A DNA stretch of 64,000 nucleotides from Variovorax ginsengisoli (GCF_030811835.1 NZ_JAUSRO010000009.1:62001-126000), one strand, 5' to 3'; shown: positions 1-8,682, counted from the stretch's first letter. Numbers and translations: made by a program. Notes: a model not told the origin generated them from the letters alone.

Positions 1-175
1 TACGGTGGGTGCACGACCGCACAGGCGACGGCCAGGGCAGGTTCTGACGCCGCCCCTGGTTCGAAATGCCAAGCGGGCTGTGCATGTGCCTCGCGGCCTG
101 CGCCTGTGGATCGCCCGCACAGCGGCATCGCGCCATGTCCAGACTCAACTCGTCAAGAAACAACCTCTTGCCGCT
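1..175. other. Window edge, no gene recognised
   Basis: I see no convincing coding region here. Open frames exist on both strands but their translations are arginine/alanine/proline-rich shadows typical of GC-rich DNA. The end of an unrelated gene could lie here, cut by the window edge. Confidence 0.4.
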
Positions 176-667
176 TCACCCCTGGCCCTCCAGCCCGTGC
201 CGCTGGTGCCACTCCGCCAGCGATTCGGATGGAAAGCGTGCGAAGTGCTTGTGGCCCCGGCCCTTGGGCACGTCCTCCCAATCGGCGGCAAAGTCGAGCG
301 CCGCCTCGACCACCTCGGGCGGCTTGGGCAGCGGCGTGTCGATGGCCGAGGCATGTGGATGGATCAGCTCGGGCCAGCGCGGGTCCCACAGCCACAGCGC
401 GCTGCCGCATTTCAGGCAGAAGCGGCGCTCGGCCTTCGAGCGGGTGGCACGCTTTCCCTCCTCGCGCATCACCGCGTGGTAGGTGCCCAGGTGCTTTTCC
501 CCCTTGACCTTCAGGGTGCGGGCGTCGCCGCCCAGGTTGATCGCATAGCCGCCACCGCCGGCCGTCTTGCGGCAGATCGAGCAATGGCAGTGCATGAACG
601 GGACCGGGCTGTCGGCGTCGAGCGAGAAGCGGACGGCGCGGCAATGGCAGGAGCCTTCGAGGTGCAT
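176..667 (-). CDS. GFA-family (CENP-V/glutathione-dependent formaldehyde-activating) zinc protein
   Basis: This is a 163-residue single-domain protein of the GFA/CENP-V fold. The zinc ligands are visible as C7-x-C9 near the N-terminus, the C27-H-C-S-I-C32 cluster, and C84-L-K-C87 followed by GSALW, which is the usual spacing of both zinc sites. The start at 667 is preferred over an upstream start at 706 because it has a GAGAGGAAA ribosome-binding site and begins with the family's typical MxLEGSCHC pattern. Family members are often annotated as glutathione-dependent formaldehyde-activating enzymes, but most have no proven reaction, so a specific substrate should not be assumed. It stands alone on the minus strand and lies downstream of the binding-protein gene that ends at 785. 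Confidence 0.85.
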   Translation of the reverse strand: MHLEGSCHCRAVRFSLDADSPVPFMHCHCSICRKTAGGGGYAINLGGDARTLKVKGEKHLGTYHAVMREEGKRATRSKAERRFCLKCGSALWLWDPRWPELIHPHASAIDTPLPKPPEVVEAALDFAADWEDVPKGRGHKHFARFPSESLAEWHQRHGLEGQG

Positions 668-784
668 GGGTTTCCTCTCGAGAACGGATCGAATGATCCG
701 GTGCACCCCACTCTACACAACGCGTCTCAAAAGGCCGACGCGCGCGTCAGCACCTGGCGCAGCACGTGGACTCTCCGCTCACCC

Positions 785-1840
785 TCAGACTTTGACTTCC
801 CGGTTGAAGCGGTCGATGTATTCCGCGCGGCGCGGGTTGAGCTTGGCCCAGTCGACGCCGTTCATGGCCTCGATGTCGGCCATGTTCTTGGCATAGGCCT
901 GCAGACCGGGGCTGAAGACCGCCTTGGTGCTCACCGGCGCGACGAAGTACGGCGCGGCGGCCATCTGCGTCTGCACCTCGGGGCTGAGCGCCGCGTTGAT
1001 GTAGGCCGCGGCGAGGTCGGGGTTCTTCGTGTTCTTCACGATGTGCATCACGCTCTTGATGTGGATCCAGCCGGTGTCCGGCTTGGCCAGCGCGACAGGC
1101 ACGCCCTTGCCCTGCAGGTCGCCCACGTTGTTGTTGTAGTGGACCGAGATGTCGATCTGCCCCTGCTGGAACAGCGTGGCCAGCGAGCCCGGGTTGCTGG
1201 CCACTGCGCTCACGTTGGGCATCAGCTTCTTCACGAAGGCGAAGGCCGGCTCGAGGTTTTCCTCGCTGCCGCCGTTGAGGCGCGCGATCTCGACCATCCA
1301 CGCTGACATCAGCGTCGAGCCCATGCCCGCCAAGCCGACGCGGCCCTTGTACTCGGGCTTGAGCAGGTCGTTCCAGGAGCGCGGCGGGTTCTTGATCTTC
1401 TCGGTGTTGTAGGCGATGCCGATGATCTGGCCCGAGACGAAGACGCCGAGGCCGCGCGGGTCGACCAGCTTGCTCGGCACGTCCTTCAGGTAGGGCATCT
1501 TGTCGGCCGGGATCTTCTCGAAGATGTCCTGCGACAGTGCAGCCAGGTAGGGGCCTTCGTCCAGGATGATGACGTCGAAGGGCGGATTGGCCTTGGACGC
1601 CACCACCTTCGACACGGTGTCAACCGCCAGCGAAGACACGAGGTTGGTCGATGCGCCGGTGGCTTTGGCGAAGGCCGGCAGCAGGATGGCGCGGTGCGCC
1701 GATTCCCAGGCGCCCGGGTAGGTGGTCGCGGAGATCGACTTGGCCTGCGCATGCGAGAGGCCGGCGTGCAGCGCCAAGTGGGCGGCGCCGATGCCGGCGG
1801 CCCTCTGCAGCAGTTGGCGGCGGGACAGTGACGTGCTCAT
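785..1840 (-). CDS. ABC transporter periplasmic binding protein, polyamine/iron type
   Basis: A 351-residue extracellular solute-binding protein of the PotD/type-2 periplasmic-binding class. The N-terminus (SRRQLLQR followed by an alanine-rich stretch ending near LSHAQA) looks like a twin-arginine signal peptide. The start at 1840 has a good AAAGGA site and excludes a 43-residue extension with no signal sequence. The body carries the class pattern of TTYPGAWE, IIGIAYNTEKI and NPDLAAAYINAALSP. It is transcribed away from the ATPase and permease genes that begin at 2149, so this is a split divergent transporter locus. The ligand is unknown. The neighbouring heterocycle hydrolases suggest a nitrogenous compound rather than a polyamine, but that is an inference. 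Confidence 0.85.
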   Translation of the reverse strand: MSTSLSRRQLLQRAAGIGAAHLALHAGLSHAQAKSISATTYPGAWESAHRAILLPAFAKATGASTNLVSSLAVDTVSKVVASKANPPFDVIILDEGPYLAALSQDIFEKIPADKMPYLKDVPSKLVDPRGLGVFVSGQIIGIAYNTEKIKNPPRSWNDLLKPEYKGRVGLAGMGSTLMSAWMVEIARLNGGSEENLEPAFAFVKKLMPNVSAVASNPGSLATLFQQGQIDISVHYNNNVGDLQGKGVPVALAKPDTGWIHIKSVMHIVKNTKNPDLAAAYINAALSPEVQTQMAAAPYFVAPVSTKAVFSPGLQAYAKNMADIEAMNGVDWAKLNPRRAEYIDRFNREVKV

Positions 1841-2148
1841 GGAAATCCTTTGTGCAACAAAACCTGGGGTCCAGGCACGTCGGCTGTGCGCAATCTTCGT
1901 GCCACGGAAGCGCTCGCCCGTGAGGCCCTGTTCGACGGGAGAACGACCACCACGACGGTGCGCACCCATGCGCTAATTTGACACGGCTCGCACCATTTGT
2001 GCACAACCCATCGTGTGATTGTGTCCAATTTGATGGCGGTTTGTGCCCACGGAGAGCTGCAACCAGATCGATCCCTGTGTGGCACGCTTCTTGAGTTGTG
2101 GAAGGCATCGCGGCCCATCCCGGCGCTGCGCCAGCAGGTTGTTCACGC
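1841..2148. promoter_or_regulatory. Divergent intergenic region of the ABC transporter
   Basis: About 300 bp between the oppositely oriented binding-protein and ATPase genes. It holds a perfect 10-bp palindrome TTGTGCACAA at 1997-2006 and a near copy TTGTGCAACAA at 1850-1860 just before the binding-protein start. The spread of TTGTG half-sites suggests a shared operator, but no regulator gene lies next to it. No small gene is convincing. Confidence 0.4.
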
Positions 2149-3240
2149 ATGCAAGCTCCCGTTCGCGCGCCCGGCGTCGACGTCGTTCTCGACGAGATCC
2201 ATCACCGCTATGCCGGCGCCACCGCGGTCGAGTCGGTGTCGCTCGACATCCCGGCCGGCGAACTGGTCGCCTTGCTCGGCCCCAGCGGCTGCGGCAAAAC
2301 CACGCTGCTGCGCATCGTGGCCGGCCTGCTGCGCCAGACCGGCGGCGCCGTGCGCATCGGCGCCGAAGTGGTCGATGCGCTGCCCACCAACGAGCGCGGC
2401 GCGGGCATCGTGTTCCAGAACTACGCGCTCTTTCCCCACATGACGGTCGAGGCCAACGTGGGCTACGGCCTGCGCGCACGCGGCGTGGCGGCAGGCGAGG
2501 TGCGCCGCACGGCCGCCGAGATGCTGGCGATGGTCCGCATGGACGCCTTCGGCAAGCGCTACCCGCGCGAGCTCTCTGGCGGCCAGCAGCAGCGCGTGGC
2601 GCTGGCCCGCACGCTGGCCGTTCGGCCGCGCGTGCTGCTGCTCGACGAACCCTTCGCCGCGCTCGACAAGAACCTGCGTCTGGACATGCAGATCGAGATC
2701 AAGCGCATCCAGCGCGAGCTGGGCATCACCACCCTGCTCGTCACGCACGACCAGGACGAGGCCATGTCGATGGCCGACCGCATCGCCGTGATGAATGCCG
2801 GACGCGTGGAGCAGTTCGACACGCCCGAAGCCATCTACGACCGCCCGGCGACCCTCTTCGTCGCCACCTTCATCGGGACCGCCAACATGCTGAACGGCCG
2901 GCTCTCGCTCATCGGCGAGCGCGGCTTCGCGGTGGCCTGCGATGGCGGCGGCTCGCTCGCCCTGGCACGCCCCGCGCCCTGTTCGCGGGTGGGCAACGTC
3001 GTGGTCGCGGCGCGGCCCGAACACCTCGCACTCGGCGCCCCCGCGGACGATGCCCTGCCCGCCACCGTCGAGATGGTGCTGCCGCTCGGGCCGTCGCTGG
3101 TGTACGAGCTGTCGATGGCCAACGGCAGCACGGTCAAGGTGACGCAGCCGCGCAATGCCGAACTGCACCGCTACGCGGCCGGCGACCGGGTCGGCGTACG
3201 CCTGCGCCCGGGTTCGCCGGCCGGTGTCTTCGCGGGCTGA
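2149..3240 (+). CDS. ABC transporter ATP-binding protein (PotA type)
   Basis: A 363-residue nucleotide-binding subunit that would energise uptake through the two permeases that follow. Walker A GPSGCGKTT is at about residues 44-52, the Q-loop reads VFQNYALFPH, the signature LSGGQQQR is at about 142-149, and Walker B VLLLDEP at about 162-168 is followed by the D-loop. The C-terminal third is a TOBE-like regulatory domain, as in PotA, FbpC and MalK. The start at 2149 (MQAPVRAPG) is chosen because it gives the usual family N-terminus; an in-frame upstream start at 2098 would add 17 residues. The next gene begins 4 bp after the stop, so the three genes form an operon. Confidence 0.9.
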   Translation: MQAPVRAPGVDVVLDEIHHRYAGATAVESVSLDIPAGELVALLGPSGCGKTTLLRIVAGLLRQTGGAVRIGAEVVDALPTNERGAGIVFQNYALFPHMTVEANVGYGLRARGVAAGEVRRTAAEMLAMVRMDAFGKRYPRELSGGQQQRVALARTLAVRPRVLLLDEPFAALDKNLRLDMQIEIKRIQRELGITTLLVTHDQDEAMSMADRIAVMNAGRVEQFDTPEAIYDRPATLFVATFIGTANMLNGRLSLIGERGFAVACDGGGSLALARPAPCSRVGNVVVAARPEHLALGAPADDALPATVEMVLPLGPSLVYELSMANGSTVKVTQPRNAELHRYAAGDRVGVRLRPGSPAGVFAG

Positions 3241-3243
3241 CAC

Positions 3244-4113
3244 ATGAGCGCCATGGCCCCCTCCACCGCCTCGTCGCGCAACGGCTCTGCCCTGCCGCTG
3301 GCGCTGCCGCTCGGTCTCTTCTTCGTTGCCTTCGTGCTGGCGCCGATGCTGCTGCTGGCGTGGGTCAGCCTGCACGACGACGCGGGCATGACGCAGGCCG
3401 GCGTCGGCCAGTACGCCAAGTTCCTCACCGACGGCTTCAACCTGGCCGTGCTCGGCAACACGCTGTGGCTCGGGCTGAAGGTCACGGTGCTGACGATCCT
3501 GATCGGCTTTCCGCTGGCCTACCTGTACACGCAGGCGCCGGGCCGCTGGCAGGGGCCGCTCATGCTGCTGATCATCCTGCCGCTGCTCACCAGTTCGGTG
3601 GTTCGCACCTTCGCGTGGGTGGTGATCCTCGGCCGCCAGGGGATCATCAACACCGCCCTGCTCGACCTCGGACTGATCGCGGAGCCGATCAAGCTGCTCT
3701 ACACGCCCGGTGCGGTGGCCATCGCGCTCGCGCAGATCGAGCTGCCGCTGATGGTGCTGCCGCTCATTACCGCGCTGATGAACCTCGACCCCAACCTGCG
3801 CCAGGCCTCGCTCGCGCTCGGCGCGGGCCACTGGCGCACCTTCTGGCAAGTGACGCTGCCGCTGTCGATGCCGGGCCTGCTGGCGGGTTCGCTGCTGGTC
3901 TTCGCGTCCAGCGTGAGCGCCTTCGTCACGCAGACGCTGGTGGGCGGCGGGCAGCAGATGTTCATGCCCTTCTACATGTACCAGCAGGCCATCCAGGCCA
4001 ACAACTACCCCTTCGCCGCCGCCATCGCGATGCTGCTGCTGGTGTGCGTGCTGGCCGTGGTCGTGGCCATCAACGCGCTGGGGCGCCGCAGCAAGGGGTT
4101 TGTGCATGCCTGA
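3244..4113 (+). CDS. ABC transporter permease (PotB type)
   Basis: A 289-residue inner-membrane permease with about six hydrophobic segments, beginning LPLGLFFVAFVLAPMLLLAWVSL. The cytoplasmic EAA-like loop that docks with the ATPase is visible around LRQASLALGAGHWRTFWQVTLPLSMPG. It is first of a heterodimeric pair: the second permease starts within its last codons (start 4106, stop 4111-4113). This is the family's normal length. Substrate specificity cannot be read from the permease. Confidence 0.9.
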   Translation: MSAMAPSTASSRNGSALPLALPLGLFFVAFVLAPMLLLAWVSLHDDAGMTQAGVGQYAKFLTDGFNLAVLGNTLWLGLKVTVLTILIGFPLAYLYTQAPGRWQGPLMLLIILPLLTSSVVRTFAWVVILGRQGIINTALLDLGLIAEPIKLLYTPGAVAIALAQIELPLMVLPLITALMNLDPNLRQASLALGAGHWRTFWQVTLPLSMPGLLAGSLLVFASSVSAFVTQTLVGGGQQMFMPFYMYQQAIQANNYPFAAAIAMLLLVCVLAVVVAINALGRRSKGFVHA

Positions 4114-4981
4114 AGAATTCGTCTCGGGGTCGCTGCGCGATCGCATTGGCAACCACCCGCGCGCGGCGGAGTCGCTGCGCGGCGTCATCGAGCGCCGATC
4201 GTTCTGGTGGGTGTTCGGCCTGCTCGGCCTGTTCGCCGGCGTGCTGCTGCTGGCGCCCACGGTTGTCGTGATCATCACCTCCTTCACCAGCGGCTATTCG
4301 CTGAAGTTCCCGCCGCCCGGTTATTCGAGCCGCTGGTACCAGGCGCTGTGGCACGAGTCGCCCGAGCTCATCGATGCCTTCGTGCTGTCGATCCAGCTGG
4401 CCGCCATCGCGACTGGCATCTCGATCGTGCTGGCCGTGGCCGCCGCGCTGGCACTGGCGCGGCGGCGCGAGGCCTGGGCACGTGTCGCCGAATCGGTGCT
4501 GCTGTCGCCGCTGATGCTGCCTGCGCTGGCCATCGGCCTGTCGCTGCTGATGCTGTTCAACCTGGCGGGCACGGGCCTGTCCTTCGGCACGCTGGTAATC
4601 GGCCACGTGGCCATCACCACCCCTTACGTTTTGCGCACCACTGCGGCGAGCCTGCTGCAGATGGACGGCAGCCTGCTGGAGAGCGCACGCTCGCTCGGCG
4701 CCCGGCCCTTCTACGTGTTCCGCACCATCACGCTGCCGCTGATCGCGCGCGGCATCGCGGCCGGCGCCTTCATCGGCTTCATGTATTCCTTCGACAACGT
4801 GGCGGTGTCGCTCTTCCTGTCGGACGCACGCAGCGAAGTGCTGCCGATCCGCATGTGGCACATCATCGAATCCAACCTCGACGTGCGCGCCGCGGCGGTG
4901 TCGGGCGTGCTGATCGCCGCGACGCTGGTGCTGATGGTGGTGATGGAGCGCGTGGCCGGCATCTCGCGCCACTTCCGCTGA
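4106..4981 (+). CDS. ABC transporter permease (PotC type)
   Basis: A 291-residue second permease of the polyamine-type importer. The first membrane span starts near residue 32 (FWWVFGLLGLFAGVLLLAP), after an unusually long polar N-terminus. The EAA-like docking loop reads LLESARSLGARPFYVFRTITLPL. The start at 4106 overlaps the upstream permease by 8 bp, a sign of translational coupling; a start two codons earlier (4100) is possible. It ends 14 bp before the convergent deaminase gene. Confidence 0.9.
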   Translation: MPEEFVSGSLRDRIGNHPRAAESLRGVIERRSFWWVFGLLGLFAGVLLLAPTVVVIITSFTSGYSLKFPPPGYSSRWYQALWHESPELIDAFVLSIQLAAIATGISIVLAVAAALALARRREAWARVAESVLLSPLMLPALAIGLSLLMLFNLAGTGLSFGTLVIGHVAITTPYVLRTTAASLLQMDGSLLESARSLGARPFYVFRTITLPLIARGIAAGAFIGFMYSFDNVAVSLFLSDARSEVLPIRMWHIIESNLDVRAAAVSGVLIAATLVLMVVMERVAGISRHFR

Positions 4982-4995
4982 TGCACGCGATGGCG

Positions 4996-5478
4996 TCAGG
5001 CCGGTCGCACGGCGTCGCCGCCCCAGCGCAGGCGCAGCGCGAGGTACTCGTCCTCGCGCACGCCGTCGCGCAGTTCGAGGTCGAAGCCGGTCATGTGGCA
5101 GAAGGCCTCGATGCTGTAGTCGCCGAGGTCGGTGCGCCGCAGCCGCGCATGGCGCAGGCCCAGCACCAGGCTGCGGATGCCGCCGAGCTTGAGCGCACCG
5201 GCGCACATCGGGCATGGTTCCATCGTGCAATAGAGCGTGGCGCCGCGGGCCGCATCGGGCCCGTGCTGCGCGAAGGCATCGCGCAACGCCTCCGGTTCGG
5301 CATGCGCCGTGACATCGCCGCGCGTGACCTGGCGGTTCTGCCCTCGGCCGAGCAATTGCCCATTCTTCACCAGCACCGCACCGGTCGGCCAGTCGCCGCG
5401 GGCGTGGGCGTCGCGCGCCTCGGCCAGTGCGAGCTGCATCCAGCGCGCATCGTCTTCGGGGCCATCGGAGCAGGTCAT
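4996..5478 (-). CDS. Nucleoside/nucleobase deaminase, cytidine-deaminase fold
   Basis: A 160-residue zinc hydrolase of the CDA/TadA/guanine-deaminase superfamily. The catalytic H59-A-E61 and the zinc ligands of P88-C-P-M-C92 are both present, so it should be active. Length and the single-domain layout fit the small deaminases of the guanine-deaminase/TadA-like branch. It sits antiparallel between the transporter and the amidohydrolase operon, and its start is only 35 bp from the amidohydrolase start. That proximity to ring hydrolases favours a catabolic deaminase acting on an amino-heterocycle over a tRNA-editing role, but the substrate is unproven. Confidence 0.85.
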   Translation of the reverse strand: MTCSDGPEDDARWMQLALAEARDAHARGDWPTGAVLVKNGQLLGRGQNRQVTRGDVTAHAEPEALRDAFAQHGPDAARGATLYCTMEPCPMCAGALKLGGIRSLVLGLRHARLRRTDLGDYSIEAFCHMTGFDLELRDGVREDEYLALRLRWGGDAVRPA

Positions 5479-5513
5479 GGGGGTCGTCCTTTCGTGGATT
5501 CAGGAGCAATGAG

Positions 5514-7031
5514 ATGAACAAGAACAGCAAGAAGCGAACCCTGCTGCGCAACGCACGCGCGCTGCTCGGCGACACATTGACTTTCGACGGGCAACTGCGC
5601 GACGTGCTAATCGAAGGCGACCGCATCGCTGCCATCGAGGCCGTCGGCACGCTGGGCGCGGCGGACCAGGTGATCGACCTGCGCGACCACCTGCTGGTTC
5701 CCGGCCTCGTGAACGGGCACCAGCATTCGCACGAGCATTTCCAGCGCGGGCGTACGGAAAACCTGCCGCTCGAACTGTGGATGCACCTGGTGCGCACCCG
5801 CACGCCGGTGAAGCTGACGCCGCGCCAGGTCTACCTGCGCACGATGATCGGCGCCATCGAGTCGCTGCGCACCGGCTGCACCACGCTGGTCGACGACACC
5901 GCCCTGGGTGCGGCCATCGACCGCGAGCGCATCGACGCGGCCTTGCAGGCCTACGATGACGTGGGCATCCGCGCGCTGGTCGGCTTCGCGATGATGGACA
6001 AGCCCATCGTCGACAACTTTCCCTTCGTCGAAAAGCATGTGCCAGCCGCACTGGCGGTCGAACTGCGCGCCGCGTCCCGACCGGCACCCGAGGCCCAGCT
6101 GGCCCTGGTGCGCGACCTGGCGCGCGAACGCCACCCGCAGTCCAACCGCGTCGGCGTGCTGGTGTCGGCCTCGGCGCCGCAGCGCTGCACTGAGCCCTTC
6201 CTGCAGGCTGTGCGCGGGCTGGCCGACGACCTGGCGCTGCCGGTGATCACGCATGTGCAGGAGACACGGCTGCAGGTCGTGACCGGGCAGCTCTTCTTCG
6301 GCTGCCCGATGGTCGAGTACCTTGACCGCATCGGCTTCCTGAAGCCGGCCACCAGCCTGATCCACGCCGTGTGGCTCAACCCGCGCGAGATCGACGCGCT
6401 GGCGCGCACCGGCGCCACCGCGCAGCACAACCCGTGGAGCAACCTGCTGCTGGGCTCCGGCGTGCAGCCCGTGCGCGAGTTGCTCGACGCGGGCGTCAAC
6501 GTGAGCCTGGGCTCCGACGGCACCTGCTCGACCGTGACCGTCAACATGCTCAACGTGCTGGGCAGCGCGGCTGCCGTGTCGAAACTGCGCGGCGATGAAC
6601 ACACACGGTGGCTCTCCGCGCACGAGGCGCTGCACGCGGGCACGCTGGCCGGCGGGCGCGCGCTGGGCTTTGGCGAACAACTCGGTTCGGTGCGCGTCGG
6701 CGCCATCGCCGATCTGGTGGCCTACCGCACCGGCACCGTGACCTTCACGCCGTTCAACGATCCCGTGCGCCAGCTCGTGTATGCCGAGCGCGGTGCGGGG
6801 TTGAGTTTGTCGATGGTGGCCGGGAAGGTCGTGATCGAGGGCGGCGCGCTCACGCGCATCGACGAGGCGGCGTTGCTTCGCGAGATCGAGCACGACTTCA
6901 CCGAGCTTCGCCCGCTCTATGCAGCGGCCGAGGCCGAGATGGGCCCGATGCTGGATGCGGTGGAGAAGATCCACCGCGAAGGCCTGGCGACGTTGGTGGC
7001 GCCTGACACTTACGCATCTCGACTCCCATGA
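5514..7031 (+). CDS. Amidohydrolase, MtaD/SsnA/TrzA-like aminohydrolase
   Basis: A 505-residue TIM-barrel metal hydrolase. The first metal motif is H69-Q-H71 within NGHQHSH. Later landmarks are HVQET, HAVWL, QHNPWSNLLLGSG and LGSDGTCST, matching the fourth-strand His, the following catalytic His and the final metal Asp of the 5'-methylthioadenosine/S-adenosylhomocysteine deaminase and chlorohydrolase group. Members hydrolyse amino or chloro groups on purine, pterin or triazine rings. The start at 5514 follows a clean CAGGAG site. Its stop overlaps the next start (ATGA), so it heads a three-gene operon with the PuuE-like and racemase-fold genes. The exact substrate is open. Confidence 0.85.
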   Translation: MNKNSKKRTLLRNARALLGDTLTFDGQLRDVLIEGDRIAAIEAVGTLGAADQVIDLRDHLLVPGLVNGHQHSHEHFQRGRTENLPLELWMHLVRTRTPVKLTPRQVYLRTMIGAIESLRTGCTTLVDDTALGAAIDRERIDAALQAYDDVGIRALVGFAMMDKPIVDNFPFVEKHVPAALAVELRAASRPAPEAQLALVRDLARERHPQSNRVGVLVSASAPQRCTEPFLQAVRGLADDLALPVITHVQETRLQVVTGQLFFGCPMVEYLDRIGFLKPATSLIHAVWLNPREIDALARTGATAQHNPWSNLLLGSGVQPVRELLDAGVNVSLGSDGTCSTVTVNMLNVLGSAAAVSKLRGDEHTRWLSAHEALHAGTLAGGRALGFGEQLGSVRVGAIADLVAYRTGTVTFTPFNDPVRQLVYAERGAGLSLSMVAGKVVIEGGALTRIDEAALLREIEHDFTELRPLYAAAEAEMGPMLDAVEKIHREGLATLVAPDTYASRLP

Positions 7032-7939
7032 CGAACCCGTACGCTCGCGACTTCTCCGGCTACCGCTGGAAGTACCCTGCCCTGCGCTGGCCCGGTGATG
7101 CCGGCCTGGCTGTGTCCTTCGTTCTGAACGTGGAGGAAGGCGCCGAGCTCGCGCTGAGCGCCGGCGACGCCCGCAACGAAAGCCGGCACGAGGTCAACCA
7201 CGAGGTGGTCGGCGCGCCCGACCTTTGCATGGAAAGCAACTTCGAGTACGGCGCGCGCGTCGGCTATTGGCGCATCACCCGCATGCTGATGGACGCCGGC
7301 GTGCCGCTCACGCTCAACGCCTGCGCCCGTGCGCTGGAGGCCACGCCGTGGATCGCCGAGGACGCGGCCGCACAGGGCTTCGAGGTCTGCTGCCACGGCT
7401 GGCGCTGGGAATCGCATGCGGGGATGACAGAGGACGAAGAGCGCGCAGTCATCGCCCGCAGCGTCAACACCATCCGCCGCCTGCACGGCCGCGCGCCAGT
7501 CGGCTGGCACACCAAATCGTCGGCCTCGGTGAACACGCGGAGGCTGCTGGCCGAGCACGGCGGCTTTCTCTATGACAGCGACGCCTACAACGACGACCTT
7601 CCCTACTACGTCGATGTCGGCGGCGCACCGCGCCTGGTACTGCCCTATGCCTTCGACACCAACGACATGCGCTTCTTTGACAGCTTTGCCTACGTGCGCG
7701 GCAGCGAGTTCGCCGATTACGCGATCGACGCCTTCGAATGCCTGCTGGCAGAGTCGCGCCACGCGCCGAGGATGATGTCCATCGGCCTGCACACGCGCAT
7801 CATCGGTCGGCCCGGCCGCATCAACGGCCTGGCCCAGTTGCTGGCGCACATCGCGCAGCGGCAGGGTGCGTGGTGCGCGACGCGGGAGCAGATCGCGCGG
7901 CACTGGATCGCCCACGTACCCACGCAGACCCGCGCATGA
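7028..7939 (+). CDS. PuuE-like allantoinase/polysaccharide-deacetylase-fold hydrolase
   Basis: A 303-residue member of the NodB-fold family that includes cofactor-independent allantoinase PuuE. Recognisable family strings are AVSFVLNVEEGAE near the N-terminus, CMESNFEYGARVGYWR, CCHGWRWESH, APVGWHTKSSASVNTRRLL and FLYDSDAYNDDLPYYV. The family cleaves a cyclic amide in ureide or hydantoin-like rings. It overlaps both neighbours by 4 bp (ATGA at each end), so all three proteins are made together. Allantoin is one possible substrate, but no other allantoin-pathway gene is nearby and a different cyclic amide is equally likely. Confidence 0.8.
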   Translation: MTNPYARDFSGYRWKYPALRWPGDAGLAVSFVLNVEEGAELALSAGDARNESRHEVNHEVVGAPDLCMESNFEYGARVGYWRITRMLMDAGVPLTLNACARALEATPWIAEDAAAQGFEVCCHGWRWESHAGMTEDEERAVIARSVNTIRRLHGRAPVGWHTKSSASVNTRRLLAEHGGFLYDSDAYNDDLPYYVDVGGAPRLVLPYAFDTNDMRFFDSFAYVRGSEFADYAIDAFECLLAESRHAPRMMSIGLHTRIIGRPGRINGLAQLLAHIAQRQGAWCATREQIARHWIAHVPTQTRA

Positions 7940-8682
7940 AACTCCTGCTTGTCAATCCGAACATGACGCAGGCCGTGACCGATGCCGTCCTGGCCGCTGC
8001 GCGCATGCGGGCGCGACCGGGTACCGAGCTGGTCGCTGTCACCGGCGACTTCGGCCCGCAGGTGATCGGTTCGCGCGCGGAGAATGCGCTGGCACAGCAC
8101 GGCGTGCTGGAGCTGGTGGCGCGCCACGCCGACGGCTGCGATGCGGTCGTGCTCGGTGTTTCGCTCGACACCGCACTCTGGGCCTGCCGAGAACTGCTCG
8201 CAATGCCAGTGGTCGGCATGACCGAGGCGGGCCTGCTGTGCGGAGCGACAGTGGCCACGCGCATTGGCGTGCTCACCTACGGCGCGCGCATGGGGCCGCT
8301 GTACCGCGAACTGATCGAGTCACACGGGCTGGGCACGCGCCTGGCCGGCGTCGAAGCGCTGGACGTGACACCGCAGCAAACCTTCGAGACGCCTGAACAG
8401 GTCCGGGCAGCCGTGCTGGCCGGCGTGCATCGCCTGGTCGAACGCGACGGAGCCGAGGCCGTGCTGCTGGCCGGCGCGGCGATGGCGTCGATGGCCGACC
8501 TGCTGCAACCGCAGGTCCCGGTGCCGCTGCTCGACGGCATCGGCTGTGCCATTGTGCTGGCGCAGGCCATGGCCTCGCTGCAGTTGCCGCGCGCACGCCG
8601 CGGCAGCTTGGGCGCCACGGGCGGCCGGGTGGTGCATGGCGTGTCTCCGGCGCTGGCCGCCTTGTTCGCGCGGCCAGCCTGA
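7936..8682 (+). CDS. Aspartate/glutamate/hydantoin racemase-fold protein lacking catalytic cysteines
   Basis: A 248-residue protein with the two-lobed Asp/Glu/hydantoin racemase fold: it opens MKLLLVNPNMTQAVTDAV and contains GVLTYGARMGPLYRELI. In this family two cysteines act as acid and base, usually in ACFxDPGL and VLGCAGM contexts. The corresponding stretches here read GVSLDTAL and LLAGAAMAS, so both cysteines appear to be replaced. It is therefore unlikely to be an ordinary cysteine racemase. Maleate-isomerase or decarboxylase-like chemistry, or a non-catalytic role, are alternatives. It is the last gene of the amidohydrolase operon, coupled by an ATGA overlap. Confidence 0.75.
   Translation: MKLLLVNPNMTQAVTDAVLAAARMRARPGTELVAVTGDFGPQVIGSRAENALAQHGVLELVARHADGCDAVVLGVSLDTALWACRELLAMPVVGMTEAGLLCGATVATRIGVLTYGARMGPLYRELIESHGLGTRLAGVEALDVTPQQTFETPEQVRAAVLAGVHRLVERDGAEAVLLAGAAMASMADLLQPQVPVPLLDGIGCAIVLAQAMASLQLPRARRGSLGATGGRVVHGVSPALAALFARPA

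Noticed and set aside
5..1306. 433-codon plus-strand ORF over the GFA and binding-protein genes
   Set aside because: It opposes two genes with clear motifs and signal peptides and has no domain of its own.
2043..4287. Very long open frames on both strands over the ATPase and permease genes (over 700 codons each)
   Set aside because: They are out of frame with clear transporter genes, rich in Arg/Ala/Gln/His, and have no domains. They are GC-skew shadows.
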